A stretch of 54,266 nucleotides of DNA, taken from NCBI GenBank assembly GCA_963625685.1, contig CAVFTR010000012.1:1-54266 (forward strand). The letters are read 5' to 3'. The notes beneath the pieces are model-generated. The model worked only from the letters and a program-made list of their open reading frames with translations. It was not told the origin of the DNA and ran no database searches. The position numbers were made by a program, and so were the translations under genes. This DNA is from F23-B02 sp963625685. Its GTDB lineage: Bacteria; Bacillota; Clostridia; Oscillospirales; Oscillospiraceae. Numbering within the stretch: the stretch's first letter is position 1; every line of letters begins with the position of its first letter. Below, piece by piece: positions 32,175 through 42,071 of the stretch.

Positions 32175-33466
32175 TATTAAAGCGAAGGAAGCGCGCGGGC
32201 GCATTTGAAGATATGGACAGATTGAAAAGCGGCGCTGTAAGCGTCGGAAAATATTTCAGGACCTTTTACCGCTGGGTGCTGCTGTCGGTCGTGACGGGAC
32301 TGCTGTGCGGGCTCGTGGGCTCGGCCTTCCACCTGACGGTCGACCTCGCCACGCGCACGAGGGCGCTGCACCCCTGGCTCGTGCTCCTGCTGCCGCTCGG
32401 CGGCCTTGCCGTCGCGTTCATCTACAGGGTCAGCAAAATGGAGGGCGAGGGCACTAACAATATAATAGACTCGATCCACGACGGCGAAAAGGTGCCCGTC
32501 ATGCTCGTGCCGGTCATTTTCGTCTCGACCGCGATAACGCATCTCGTGGGCGGCTCGGCCGGACGCGAGGGCGCGGCCTTGCAGATAGGCGGCGGCATCG
32601 GCTACCGCGTCGGCAGGCTTTTAAGGCTCGACGAGAAGGACATGCGCCTTGTCACGCTGTGCGGTATGAGCGCGGTGTTCGCGGCGCTGTTCGGAACTCC
32701 GCTGACCGCGGCCATATTCGCGCTCGAGGTCATATCGGTCGGCATACTCTACTACTCGGGACTCATACCCTGCCTCGTCGCGTCGGTGACGGCCTACGCC
32801 GTGTCGCTGCTGTTCGGCATCGCGCCCATGCGCTACACGGTCGAGCTGCTGCCGCTGGAGCTCGTCATGAGCCTGCGCGTGTGCCTGCTGGCCGTCGTGT
32901 GCGCGCTCGTGAGCATCGTGTTCTGCGTTGCAATGCACAAAACGGAGCATTTCGCGGCAAAAGCCATCAAAAATATCTATCTTCGAGCATTTACCGGCGG
33001 TCTTATCGTCATCGGCCTCACGCTCATTGCCGGCAGCGAGAGCTATAACGGCATCGGCACGGACGTCATCGCCTCCGCGCTGGGCGAGGGCGAGGCGCCG
33101 CGCTGGGGCTTTCTGTGGAAGATAGCCTTCACCGCCGTGACCATCGGCTTCGGCTTCAAGGGCGGCGAGATCGTGCCTACGATGTTCATCGGCGCGGTGC
33201 TCGGCTGCACGGTCGGGCCGCTGCTGGGCATACCGGCGCAGTTTGCCGCCGCCATCGCGCTCGTCGCGGTGTTCTGCGGCGCCGTCAACTGCCCGATCGC
33301 GTCGATCATACTCTCGGTCGAGCTGTTCGGCTCGGGCGAGCTGCTGTATTTCGCGCTCGCCTGCGGCATATCGTACATGCTCTCGGGCTACTTCGGCCTG
33401 TACAGCAGTCAGAAGATAATGTACTCCAAGACCCGCGCCGAGTTCATAAACCGCTACGCTAAATAG
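32171..33466 (+). CDS. CLC-family anion transporter, fluoride-type (CLC-F) candidate
   Basis: 431-residue (if GTG 32171) polytopic CLC antiporter or channel. Conserved elements: GEGTNN in place of the chloride-type GSGIP; GGSAGREGAALQIG with the gating glutamate; ALFGTPLTAAIFALEV; KGGEIVPTMFIGAVLG. Loss of the GSGIP serine/proline, with Asn in that loop, and GREGxxxQ without Pro fit the F-/H+ antiporter branch (known as CLC-F or EriC-F). The assignment is inferred by motif memory. The GTG overlaps the previous stop (GTGA); an ATG at 32213 is an alternative, and neither has a strong ribosome binding site. No fluoride riboswitch was recognised upstream. Confidence 0.85.
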   Translation: MILKRRKRAGAFEDMDRLKSGAVSVGKYFRTFYRWVLLSVVTGLLCGLVGSAFHLTVDLATRTRALHPWLVLLLPLGGLAVAFIYRVSKMEGEGTNNIIDSIHDGEKVPVMLVPVIFVSTAITHLVGGSAGREGAALQIGGGIGYRVGRLLRLDEKDMRLVTLCGMSAVFAALFGTPLTAAIFALEVISVGILYYSGLIPCLVASVTAYAVSLLFGIAPMRYTVELLPLELVMSLRVCLLAVVCALVSIVFCVAMHKTEHFAAKAIKNIYLRAFTGGLIVIGLTLIAGSESYNGIGTDVIASALGEGEAPRWGFLWKIAFTAVTIGFGFKGGEIVPTMFIGAVLGCTVGPLLGIPAQFAAAIALVAVFCGAVNCPIASIILSVELFGSGELLYFALACGISYMLSGYFGLYSSQKIMYSKTRAEFINRYAK

Positions 33467-34200
33467 TTTTAGAGGCGAATCGACGCAGCCACCGATACAT
33501 TTATCTCCGGTTGCCCGGTGTCGAAAGTGCCGGCAAAACCATGAAATTGCCGCACTACGAGGGTGCGATCGGCTCCCCTGCGTAAGGGGAGCTGTCGGCG
33601 AAGCTGACTGAGGGGTTGCCGGTACGCAGCTGTTGTTCCGATTTGGTGCAAAATTTTTGCCGCATCCTCGTAGGGAACTTATCTTGCCCGTTCCGTGTGC
33701 CGTGGTTTGGCCGGCAGCGAGATCGGCGCACCCTTGGCTTCCCCTTGAGGGGAAGGTGGGTCGCGAAGCGAGCCGGATGAGGTGTCTTCAAATCGCGGCG
33801 TGAGCCGCCTACAATATTTATGTAGGGAACGGGCTTGCCCATTCCGCATGTTGAACAGAACACAGAAGATAAAAAAGACAGCCCGGACCTGAAATCCAAG
33901 CTGTCTTTTCTGCGTTTAATATTGATTTTTACTTCGGCAACGCGGGCGAGAAATGCCCGTCCCTACGAGCAAATTTGTTTTTGCCTGACGGCAAAGAATT
34001 TGATGACACCTCATCCGTCGGCTGTCGCCGACACCTTCCCCTCAAGGGGAAGGCAAGGGGTACGCCGAAGCTTTGCACCAGATCAGCACGATCTCACGCG
34101 GCGCGAAACGCAGCGGTCTCCTTCGATGTCCCGATACCGGGACACCGCAACAGACGTATAGGTACGATTTTAATGCGCCGCTAAAAATTCGCCGCAAAAA
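33467..34200. repeat. Repeat mosaic between the CLC gene and pst
   Basis: It starts at the CLC stop (TAGTTTTAGAGGCGAATC) and ends with AATGCGCCGCTAAAAA at about 34187 plus a second edge to 34200. It contains a CTCCCC module (33571-33630), CTTCCCC modules (33737-33789 and 34005-34053), GGAAC-type motifs and a terminator cassette (33871-33909). 33690-33830 is the inverse of 29090-29190; 33995-34190 repeats 29175-29362. No gene is seen. Confidence 0.8.
33871..33909. terminator. Terminator cassette (GACAGC/GCTGTC)
   Basis: AAAAAGACAGC and GCTGTCTTTT arms with inner GGA/TCC pairing, within the repeat block downstream of the CLC gene. Confidence 0.65.
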
Positions 34201-34203
34201 AAC

Positions 34204-34256
34204 TTTAAGAAGCTTTTACAAAACCGCGCTTTCGGATTTGACAAAGAGGGGATAAT
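34204..34256 (+). promoter_or_regulatory. Candidate Pho-box promoter of pstS
   Basis: TTTAAG (34204-34209) and TTTACA (34215-34220) are 11 bp apart, with a weaker TTTGAC at 34237. GATAAT (34251-34256) is a possible -10 without a good -35, as expected for an activator-dependent promoter. Support is weaker than for the boxes at 6434. Confidence 0.4.
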
Positions 34257-34304
34257 CTATGGGTGTACTCAGAAATCCCAAAGAAAAAGAAAGGAGCTTT
34301 TTGA

Positions 34305-35156
34305 ATGAAAAAGCTTATAAGTCTGGTCCTCGCGGCGCTGATGGCGCTCACGCTGTTTGCAGCCTGCGGCAAGACCAACGACAACACCGACACACCCGAA
34401 AACACCGACTCCGCAGCAATCAGCGGCACAGTGAGCACCGACGGCTCGACCTCGATGGAAGAGGTCATCATGGCCCTGGCAGAGTCGTTCCAGAACGAAA
34501 ACTCCGGCGTCACCGTGGGCTACAACCCCACAGGCTCCGGCTCCGGCATCACCGCCGTGAGCGAGGGCCGCTGCGATATAGGCCTGTCCTCCCGCGCGCT
34601 CAAGGACGACGAGAAGGCCGCCGGTCTTAAGGAGACCACCCTCGCGCTCGACGGCATCGCCATCATCGTAAACCCCGAAAACAAGGTCACCGACCTCACG
34701 CTTGAGCAGATCGCGAAGATCTACACCGGCGAGATCACCAACTGGAAGGATGTAGGCGGCGACGACGCGGAGATCGTCCTCATAGGCCGCGAGGCAGGGT
34801 CCGGCACCCGCGACGGCTTCGAGAGCATCACCGGCACGGCAGACAGCTGCAAGTACCGCCAGGAGCTCACCTCCACCGGCGACGTCATCACCACCGTTGC
34901 AGGCAACCCCGACGCGATCGGCTACGCCTCCATGGCCTCCGTCAAGGACACCGTCAAGGCGCTCTCCGTCGGCGGTGTGGCGCCCTCCGAGGCGACCGTG
35001 TCCGACGGCAGCTACGAGGTACAGCGCCCCTTCGTCCTCGTCACCAAGGACGGCACGGAGCTCTCCGCAGCGGCACAGGCCTTCTTCGACTACGCGACCA
35101 GCAAGGACGCGGCCGAGGTCATCACCGCAGCCGGCGCAGTCCCCGTCGTAAAGTAA
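34305..35156 (+). CDS. pstS: Phosphate ABC transporter substrate-binding lipoprotein
   Basis: 283-residue secreted lipoprotein that captures phosphate at the membrane. A signal peptide with lipobox LFAAC places the lipidated cysteine at residue 21. It is followed by a Thr/Asn/Asp-rich linker and the PstS fold: VSTDGSTSMEEV, PTGSGSGITAV, DIGLSSRAL, REAGSGTRDGFE (phosphate-contacting loops). AGGAGC precedes the ATG. It is first of the pstSCAB-phoU operon and is separated from pstC by a stem-loop that may raise its share of the message. Confidence 0.96.
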   Translation: MKKLISLVLAALMALTLFAACGKTNDNTDTPENTDSAAISGTVSTDGSTSMEEVIMALAESFQNENSGVTVGYNPTGSGSGITAVSEGRCDIGLSSRALKDDEKAAGLKETTLALDGIAIIVNPENKVTDLTLEQIAKIYTGEITNWKDVGGDDAEIVLIGREAGSGTRDGFESITGTADSCKYRQELTSTGDVITTVAGNPDAIGYASMASVKDTVKALSVGGVAPSEATVSDGSYEVQRPFVLVTKDGTELSAAAQAFFDYATSKDAAEVITAAGAVPVVK

Positions 35157-35176
35157 GTAAAACAGACAAATTAAAC

Positions 35177-35198
35177 GGCGGCCTCGCAAGAGGCCGCC
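35177..35198 (+). promoter_or_regulatory. Intercistronic stem-loop between pstS and pstC
   Basis: GGCGGCCTC-GCAA-GAGGCCGCC, a 9-bp stem with a GNRA loop and no T-run. Such hairpins often stabilise the upstream message; pstS needs more product than the permease genes. Confidence 0.7.
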
Positions 35199-35210
35199 AT
35201 ATTGGAATAT

Positions 35211-36086
35211 ATGAAGACGAAAACAAAAAAACTGATCGAAGCGGCAGTCCACGCCGTGTTCCTCATCCTCGGACTCGTGACGGTCGCCGCGGTGCTGATG
35301 ATAACGGTCTACCTCATCGTTTCCGGCATACCGGCCATACGCGAGATCGGGCTGTCCGACTTCCTGCTCGGCAAAAAGTGGGCCTCGACCGCCGCCGAGC
35401 CGAGCTACGGCATCCTGCCCTTTATCCTCACGAGCGTTTACGGCACGGCGGGCGCTATCTGCCTCGGCGTGCCGGTGGGCTTCATGGCCTCGGTGTATCT
35501 GGCGAAAATGGCGCGGCCCCGCGTGCGCGCGGTCGTCGTCGAGGCGGTGTCGCTGCTTGCGGGCATACCCTCGGTCGTGTACGGCCTTGTGGGCATGATG
35601 GTGCTCGTTCCGGGCATAAGAAAGGTCTTTAACGTACCCGACGGCGCGAGCCTGCTTGCCGCGATAATCGTGCTCGCGATCATGATCCTGCCGTCTATCA
35701 TCAAGGTCTCGATGACCTCGCTCGAGGCGGTTCCCAGGGAGTACGAGGACGCTTCCCTCGCCCTCGGCGCAACGCCGACCGAGACTTATTTCCGCGTGTC
35801 CGTCCCGGCGGCAAAAAGCGGCATAGCCGCGGCGGTCGTCCTCGGTGTGGGCAGAGCGATAGGCGAGGCGATGGCGGTCATGATGGTGTCCGGCAACGCG
35901 GCGAACATGCCGGAGCTTTTCCAGAGCGTAAGGTTTCTCACCACCGCGGTCGCAAGCGAGATGGGCTATTCCTCGGGCTTGCAGCGTCAGGCGCTTTTCT
36001 CCATAGCGCTGGTGCTGTTCCTGTTTATAATGCTCATAAACGCAACGCTCAATTTCCTTTTGAAGAGGGATAAGTCGAATGGATAG
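35211..36086 (+). CDS. pstC: Phosphate ABC transporter permease PstC
   Basis: 291-residue inner-membrane permease with six predicted helices and the ABC binding-protein-dependent permease signature (EYEDASLALGATPTETYFRVSVPAAKSGIAAAVVLGVGRAIGEAMAV). The ATG at 35211 is preferred to a TTG at 35202. Its end overlaps the pstA start by 8 nt, implying coupled translation. Confidence 0.95.
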   Translation: MKTKTKKLIEAAVHAVFLILGLVTVAAVLMITVYLIVSGIPAIREIGLSDFLLGKKWASTAAEPSYGILPFILTSVYGTAGAICLGVPVGFMASVYLAKMARPRVRAVVVEAVSLLAGIPSVVYGLVGMMVLVPGIRKVFNVPDGASLLAAIIVLAIMILPSIIKVSMTSLEAVPREYEDASLALGATPTETYFRVSVPAAKSGIAAAVVLGVGRAIGEAMAVMMVSGNAANMPELFQSVRFLTTAVASEMGYSSGLQRQALFSIALVLFLFIMLINATLNFLLKRDKSNG

Positions 36087-36941
36087 CAAAAACGTAAAAG
36101 CAAGGCGCAGAGCCTACGGACTCGTAATGCGCGCTCTTTCCGGCCTGTGCGCCGTCCTCACCTCGGCGCTGGTGCTGTTTTTGATAGCCTATGTGCTCAT
36201 AAAGGGCATACCCAATATATCGTGGGAGTTTCTCTCCACAAAGCCGAGCTATCTTAACCATACGATCGGCATCCTGCCGGATATACTCAACACGCTGTAT
36301 ATCGTACTCGGCACGCTCCTGTGGGTGCTGCCCCTGGGCGTGGGCGCGGCGATATACCTCACGGAGTATGCGAAAAATCACCGCATAGTCGCCGCTATCG
36401 AGTACGCGGCCGAGACGCTCTCGGGCATACCGAGCATTATATACGGCCTTGTCGGCATGCTGTTTTTCTGCGAGCTTCTCGGCTATCAGACCTCGCTTCG
36501 CGCGGGCGCGATGACGCTTGTCATCATGAACCTGCCGACCGTCATGCGCACGACTCAGGAGAGCCTCAAGACCGTTCCGCAGAGCCTGCGAGAGGGCGCC
36601 TTCGGCCTGGGTGCGGGCAAGTGGCGCGTCATACGCACAGTCGTCTTCCCCGGCTGCATCGACGGCGTCATAACCGGCTGCATCCTCGCCGTGGGACGCA
36701 TCCTCGGCGAATCGGCGGCGCTGCTGTTCACCGCGGGCTTTGCGCACAATATCTATAACCTGTTCGCCCAGGGCCTTTCCGGCCCGGGAGCGACGCTCAC
36801 GGTCGCGCTTTACGTCTACGCAAAGGAGCGCGGCGAGTTCGGCGTGGCCTTCGCCATCGCCGCCATACTCATGGCGCTGACGGTCATCATCAACCTCGCC
36901 GCAACGCTTATCGGCAAACATTATCAGAAGAGGAGAAGCAT

Positions 36942-36945
<4 letters not shown>
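36079..36945 (+). CDS. pstA: Phosphate ABC transporter permease PstA
   Basis: 288-residue permease, partner of PstC, with six helices and the family loop SLREGAFGLGAGKWRVIRTVVFPGCIDGVITGCILAVGRILGESAAL. It starts inside the end of pstC and overlaps pstB by 4 nt (ATGA). Confidence 0.95.
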
Positions 36946-37696
<751 letters not shown>

Positions 37697-37697
<1 letters not shown>

Positions 37698-38347
37698 TGA
37701 GAAGCAAATTCGACGCCCAGCTCACGGAGCTCGGCGAAAAGCTCACGCTCATGGGCGCGATGTGCGAGGAGGCGATAGCAAACTCGGCAAAGGCGCTGCT
37801 CACGGGCGACTGCGAGCTCGCCGAAAAGCTCGCGCCGCTCGACCTTGAGATAGATCAGTACGAGCGCGATATAGAGGCGCTGTGCCTGCGGCTTTTATTG
37901 CAGCAGCAGCCCGTCGCGCGCGATCTGCGCCAGATATCGGCCGCGCTCAAAATGATAACAGACCTCGAGCGCATCGGCGACCAGGCCTCGGATATCGCCG
38001 AGATAATACCGCATCTTGACGGCCGCACGGGCAGCGAGTGTCAGGCCATGCGCCCCATGGCCGAGGCGGCCATCGGCATGGTCACCGACAGCATCGACGC
38101 GTATATAAAGCGCGATATCGCCCTTGCAAAGAGCGTCATAGAGCACGACGACGTCGTCGACGACTGCTTTCTGAGCGTCAAGACCGCGCTCATCGACATG
38201 ATACGCACCGAGCACGGCGACGCGGAGTACGCCCTCGATCTTCTCATGATAGCAAAGTACTTCGAGCGCATCGGCGACCACGCGACGAACGTCGCCGAGT
38301 GGGTGGAGTTTTCCGTCACGGGCGTTCACAAGTCAAACGAGATATGA
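37697..38347 (+). CDS. phoU: Phosphate signalling protein PhoU
   Basis: 216-residue all-helical protein with two PhoU three-helix bundles. Metal-ligand-type motifs are ALKMITDLERIGDQASDIAE (first repeat) and AKYFERIGDHATNVAEW (second repeat). It links Pst transporter state to the PhoR-type kinase and limits phosphate uptake. It is the last gene of the operon, followed by a strong terminator. Confidence 0.96.
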
Positions 38348-38353
38348 AAAAGC

Positions 38354-38391
38354 AAAAAGACAGCCGGCCTTAAAGGCCGGCTGTCTTTTTT
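38354..38391. terminator. Bidirectional terminator of pst-phoU (GACAGC cassette)
   Basis: AAAAAGACAGCCGGCC-TTAAA-GGCCGGCTGTCTTTTT arms, the most perfect member of the cassette family, between phoU (+) and the lipoprotein gene (-). Confidence 0.9.
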
Positions 38392-38434
38392 GCGCGCTGC
38401 TTGGATTTAAAGCGGAGCGTGCCCGATGTCCCGG

Positions 38435-38968
38435 TCACAGCTGCGTCAGGGAAGCGAGTATGGTCATCGCCGCGTCGTTATAGGCGGCAACGCCGAGAGA
38501 GCGCGCGTCGCCGTCGCCGCTGATGCCCCAGGTCAGGGAGCCGGACATGCCGTCGAAGTCAAAGCAGACAAAGCTCCAGTAGTCCGCGCCGTCGTAATAG
38601 CCGAGGCTTGCGTCCATGTCGTTTATGACGGTCTGCTTTTCCTCAAGCCCCGTGCCGCAGGCTCCGAAGCCCTGCATCTGCTTACAGAGCAGGAGACTGT
38701 AGCTCAGCTGCGGCTGAGCCTTGGGCGTGAGCGCGAGCCCCCACTGCCCGTCGTCGAGAGTGATCGGCTGCGCGTCCCATGAGTCGGGCAGCTCGACGGA
38801 GCGGTCCCTTCCGTTTACGCTGAACGTGACGGTGCTTGCGCTCCCGGCCGGCGTGCTCTGAGGCGTGTCCGGGAGCTTTGCCCGGTCGATATGGCTCTGC
38901 GTGCAGGCGCAGCACAGGGTCATCACGATGCAGAGAGCCAGCGCGAGCGCTGTTTTTTTCATTTTCAT
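38435..38968 (-). CDS. Putative lipoprotein
   Basis: About 177 residues from ATG 38968; no family recognised. An N-terminal signal peptide ends in a Cys-rich lipobox region (TLCCACTQS, lipidated cysteine likely residue 22). A mature domain follows, with alternating strands and aromatic residues (DYWSFVCFDFDGMSGSLTWGISG). GAGGTGAT is well spaced from ATG 38968; an in-frame GTG at 38980 is less likely. It stands alone, divergent from the GH3 gene. Confidence 0.75.
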   Translation of the reverse strand: MKMKKTALALALCIVMTLCCACTQSHIDRAKLPDTPQSTPAGSASTVTFSVNGRDRSVELPDSWDAQPITLDDGQWGLALTPKAQPQLSYSLLLCKQMQGFGACGTGLEEKQTVINDMDASLGYYDGADYWSFVCFDFDGMSGSLTWGISGDGDARSLGVAAYNDAAMTILASLTQL

Positions 38969-39135
38969 CACTTTTATCACCTCATATGATTATTTCCCTT
39001 ATATATCCGGACGGTCCCTGCATGAAAAGGTTCCTTTTTTCATAGACAAATTATATCAGCTCCGGCAAAAAAGCGCATGTACTCTTTTTGGCTGATGTGG
39101 TATGATATAAGAAAACGGATCGTGAGGACAGACAC

Positions 39136-41523
39136 ATGAAGCTTACCGAGCTCATACCGAAAATGACGGACGAGGAGAAGTGCTCGCTGTGCTCGGGCGC
39201 GGACTTCTGGCACACAAAGGGCGTCGGGCGCCTCGGCGTTCCGCAGATGATGCTGACCGACGGCCCGCACGGCCTGCGCAAGCAGCTCGGCAAAAACGAC
39301 CACCTCGGCCTGAACGCGGCCTATCCCGCCACCTGCTTCCCGACGGCCTCGGCCGCGGCCAACAGCTGGGACGAGGACATGATAGAGCAGATGGGCGTGC
39401 GCCTGGGCGAGGAGACGCGGGCGCAGCGCGTCGGCGTGATACTCGGCCCGGGCGTGAACATAAAGCGCAGCCCACTGTGCGGCCGCAATTTTGAATACTA
39501 CTCGGAGGACCCGCTGCTGGCCGGAAAATGCGCGGCGGCCCTCATACGCGGCGTGCAGTCGACGGGCGTCGCCGCCTGCGTCAAGCACTTCGCGGCAAAC
39601 TCTCAGGAGAAGCTGCGCATGACCAGCGACTCGGTCGTCGACGAGCGCACGCTGCGCGAGATATATCTGCCTGCCTTCGAGCTCGCGGTAAAGGAGGGGC
39701 ACGTCAAGTGCCTGATGAGCTCGTACAACATGGTAAACGGGCAGTACGCGAATGAAAACAGACATTTATTGCAGGATATCCTCACGCGCGACTGGGGCTA
39801 CGACGGGCTCATCGTCACCGACTGGGGCGGCGGCAACGACCGCGTCAGCGGCCTTATTGCCGGAAACAGCCTCGAAATGCCCGGCACGGGCGGCGAGACC
39901 GACCGGCAGATACTTGCCGCTTTGCGCGCACAGCGCGTGAGCACGGCCCTTCTTGACGAGCGCGTATCGCGCATCCTCCGCCTTGTGGACGACGCGCAGG
40001 AGGCCTTTAAAAACGCGCCCGCCTGCGATATGCAGGAGCACCACGACTTTGCCGCGCGGCTGGCCGAGGAGAGCGCCGTGCTGCTCAAAAACGAGGGAGG
40101 CATGCTGCCGCTCAGGGCGGGAGCGCGCGTCGCCGTTATCGGCGATTTTGCCGTAAGGCCGCGTTATCAGGGCGCGGGCAGCTCGCGCATAGAGCCGACA
40201 AGGCTCGACTGCGGCCTCGACGCGCTCAGGGACGAGGGCGTTTCCGTCATCGGCTTCGAGCCGGGCTATAAGCGCCGCGGCGGCCGGAGCCCGAGGCTCG
40301 TCGCCCGCGCCTGCGAGCTTGCCCTGCGCGCCGACGCGGTGCTGCTGTGGCTGGGACTCGACGAGGGCAGCGAGGCCGAGGGCGTCGACCGGCAGCATAT
40401 GCGCATAGCGGAAAACCAGACAGAGCTCCTGCGCGCTCTGCACGCCGTGAACCCGAACATCGCCGTCATTTTATCCTGCGGAAGCCCCGTGGAGACCGAC
40501 TGGGACCGCGACTGCCGGGCGCTGCTGTACGCCGGTCTCGGCGGTCAGGCAGGAGCGAGGGCGATATCGCGGCTCGTGACGGGCAGGGCCTGCCCCTCCG
40601 GCAAGCTGGCCGAGACCATGCCGCTGAGGCTCGGCGACACGCCCTGCGCAAATTACTATCCGGGCATGGAGCGCACGAGCGAGTACCGCGAGGGCATTTT
40701 CGTGGGCTACCGCTATTACGACACGGCGAAAAGGGCCGTCAAATACCCCTTCGGCTTCGGCCTGAGCTACACCTCGTTTGCCTATTCCGGGCTCGAGCTG
40801 AAGCCGGATGGCGTGAGCTTTACGATAAAAAACACGGGCCCGGTCGAGGGCGCCGAGATCGCGCAGGTGTATATCGCCGCGCCGCGCGGCGGCGTGTTCT
40901 GCCCTGAAAAGGAGCTGCGCGGCTTTGCGCGGTTGAGCCTTGCTCCCAACGAGGACAGGCGCGTTTTCGTCGCGCTGCCGGAGCGCGCGTTCCAGTACTG
41001 GAACACGATCGAGCAGCGCTGGGCTACAGCCGGCGGCCGCTACGAGGTGCTCGTGGGCGCGTCCTCGCGAGATATCCGTCTGCGCGGGCATGTCGAAAGG
41101 GAGGGCGACGGCGCGCGGGAGCCCTATGCAGACCCGCTGTTCGAGCCCTACCGCAGAGCCGACGTGCAGCGCGTCCCCGACTTAAGCTTTGCCGCGCTGC
41201 TGGGGCGCGAGATACCGCCGCGGCTGTGGGACAGGAGCGCGCCGCTGGAGTTCAACTCCGCCCTCGTTCAGGGCGCGTACCGTCCGGGCATAGGCCGTCT
41301 GCTGTACCGTATGCTGCGCGCGGTCCGGGGCTTTTTCCTGCTCATCGGGGACAGGGAGAACGCAAACAACGCCGAATTTGCCGCGAATCTGCCCTACCGC
41401 GGCCTTGCGCGCTTCACCGGGGCCGTCAGCGAGGCGCAGGTGCATGCGCTGCTGCGCGCCGCAAACCGCGAAAAAGGCGGCCTCAGGGCGCTTGTTCGTG
41501 CATTTTGTCGAAAAAAGGTCTGA
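39136..41523 (+). CDS. Glycoside hydrolase family 3 (beta-glucosidase-like)
   Basis: 795-residue cytosolic enzyme; no signal peptide. The N-terminal (beta/alpha)8 domain has DGPHGLR, GPGVNIKRSPLCGRNFEYYSEDP, KHFAANSQE and GLIVTDWGG with probable nucleophile D229. The alpha/beta sandwich domain (about 300-530) and fibronectin-III-like domain (about 555-640, FGFGLSYTSFAYSG) follow. A C-terminal extension of about 130 residues includes a short hydrophobic patch. It likely releases glucose or another terminal sugar from imported oligosaccharides or plant glycosides; specificity is not resolvable. A GTGAGGA site precedes the ATG. No transporter genes adjoin. Confidence 0.94.
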   Translation: MKLTELIPKMTDEEKCSLCSGADFWHTKGVGRLGVPQMMLTDGPHGLRKQLGKNDHLGLNAAYPATCFPTASAAANSWDEDMIEQMGVRLGEETRAQRVGVILGPGVNIKRSPLCGRNFEYYSEDPLLAGKCAAALIRGVQSTGVAACVKHFAANSQEKLRMTSDSVVDERTLREIYLPAFELAVKEGHVKCLMSSYNMVNGQYANENRHLLQDILTRDWGYDGLIVTDWGGGNDRVSGLIAGNSLEMPGTGGETDRQILAALRAQRVSTALLDERVSRILRLVDDAQEAFKNAPACDMQEHHDFAARLAEESAVLLKNEGGMLPLRAGARVAVIGDFAVRPRYQGAGSSRIEPTRLDCGLDALRDEGVSVIGFEPGYKRRGGRSPRLVARACELALRADAVLLWLGLDEGSEAEGVDRQHMRIAENQTELLRALHAVNPNIAVILSCGSPVETDWDRDCRALLYAGLGGQAGARAISRLVTGRACPSGKLAETMPLRLGDTPCANYYPGMERTSEYREGIFVGYRYYDTAKRAVKYPFGFGLSYTSFAYSGLELKPDGVSFTIKNTGPVEGAEIAQVYIAAPRGGVFCPEKELRGFARLSLAPNEDRRVFVALPERAFQYWNTIEQRWATAGGRYEVLVGASSRDIRLRGHVEREGDGAREPYADPLFEPYRRADVQRVPDLSFAALLGREIPPRLWDRSAPLEFNSALVQGAYRPGIGRLLYRMLRAVRGFFLLIGDRENANNAEFAANLPYRGLARFTGAVSEAQVHALLRAANREKGGLRALVRAFCRKKV

Positions 41524-41602
41524 GTCTCCGCTTGTGCTTTTTTCTTTTTGACATATCGGGCGCTTTGTGATACAATATCTTACGCTGTAGGGCAGAATAC
41601 TG

Positions 41603-41632
41603 TTTACAAAATGTAGCTTTATGTGGTATAGT
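41603..41632 (+). promoter_or_regulatory. Promoter of the small protein gene at 41676
   Basis: TTTACA (41603-41608), an 18-bp spacer and TATAGT (41627-41632). Confidence 0.6.
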
Positions 41633-41675
41633 TACTGCATCTGAATAACAAAGATTATATGGGAGGAAAAACAAC

Positions 41676-41930
41676 ATGTGCATCAAGGCAATAGCCAATT
41701 TTGACTACGAGGCCGCAAAGGACAACCTCGTTGAGACCGTTAAGTATCTCGACGCCGGCAAGCTCCTCGGCGTCGCCGGTAAGCTTCTCGAGATCAAGCC
41801 CAAGGTCGTGGCTCAGCAGATCAAGGACAAGCTCTCCGATGAGGACACCCGCCTCTTCGTTCAGAGCAAGGCCCGCCTCGTCGGAGATATCCTGACCTGG
41901 CCGATCAGCATGATCTCCAGCTTCACCTGA
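41676..41930 (+). CDS. Small protein of unknown function, probably highly expressed
   Basis: 84-residue soluble, mostly helical protein (AAKDNLVETVKYLDAGKLLGVAGKLLEIKPKVVAQQIKDKL), no family recognised. It has its own promoter, a strong GGGAGG site and an immediate terminator, and uses the restricted codon set (AAG, CTC, GAG, ATC, GTC) also seen in the flavoenzyme gene. These features point to an abundant monocistronic product. One N-terminal cysteine (C2). No signal peptide. Confidence 0.72.
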   Translation: MCIKAIANFDYEAAKDNLVETVKYLDAGKLLGVAGKLLEIKPKVVAQQIKDKLSDEDTRLFVQSKARLVGDILTWPISMISSFT

Positions 41931-41942
41931 TAGACAGACTGT

Positions 41943-41977
41943 AAAAGCCTCCGTTCGTTTTGAACGGAGGCTTTTTT
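41943..41977 (+). terminator. Terminator fused to a repeat terminus
   Basis: AAAAGCCTCCGTTC and GAACGGAGGCTTTTTT arms; the T-run continues into AGCGGCGCAG, the left edge of a short repeat element. Confidence 0.85.
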
Positions 41978-42071
41978 AGCGGCGCAGCCACATTGTACCG
42001 ATACGGTTTTTGCGTCAGCCCGACCGGAAGCTGCGATGGAAACCGTGACAGACCTGCTGCGCCTCCAAAAA
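41972..42071. repeat. Short repeat element (about 100 bp)
   Basis: TTTTTTAGCGGCGCA (left) and TGCGCCTCCAAAAA (right) enclose only the outer segment common to longer elements (ATACGGTTTTTGCG...CCCGACCGGAAG). Its right edge contributes the first AAAATGT box of the BceAB-like promoter. Confidence 0.7.

Noticed and set aside
32050..32212. Fluoride riboswitch before the CLC gene
   Set aside because: The region is coding for the upstream gene and shows no recognisable riboswitch core.
34269..36089. 606-codon minus-strand frame opposite pstS/pstC
   Set aside because: Antisense shadow of two clearly recognised genes.
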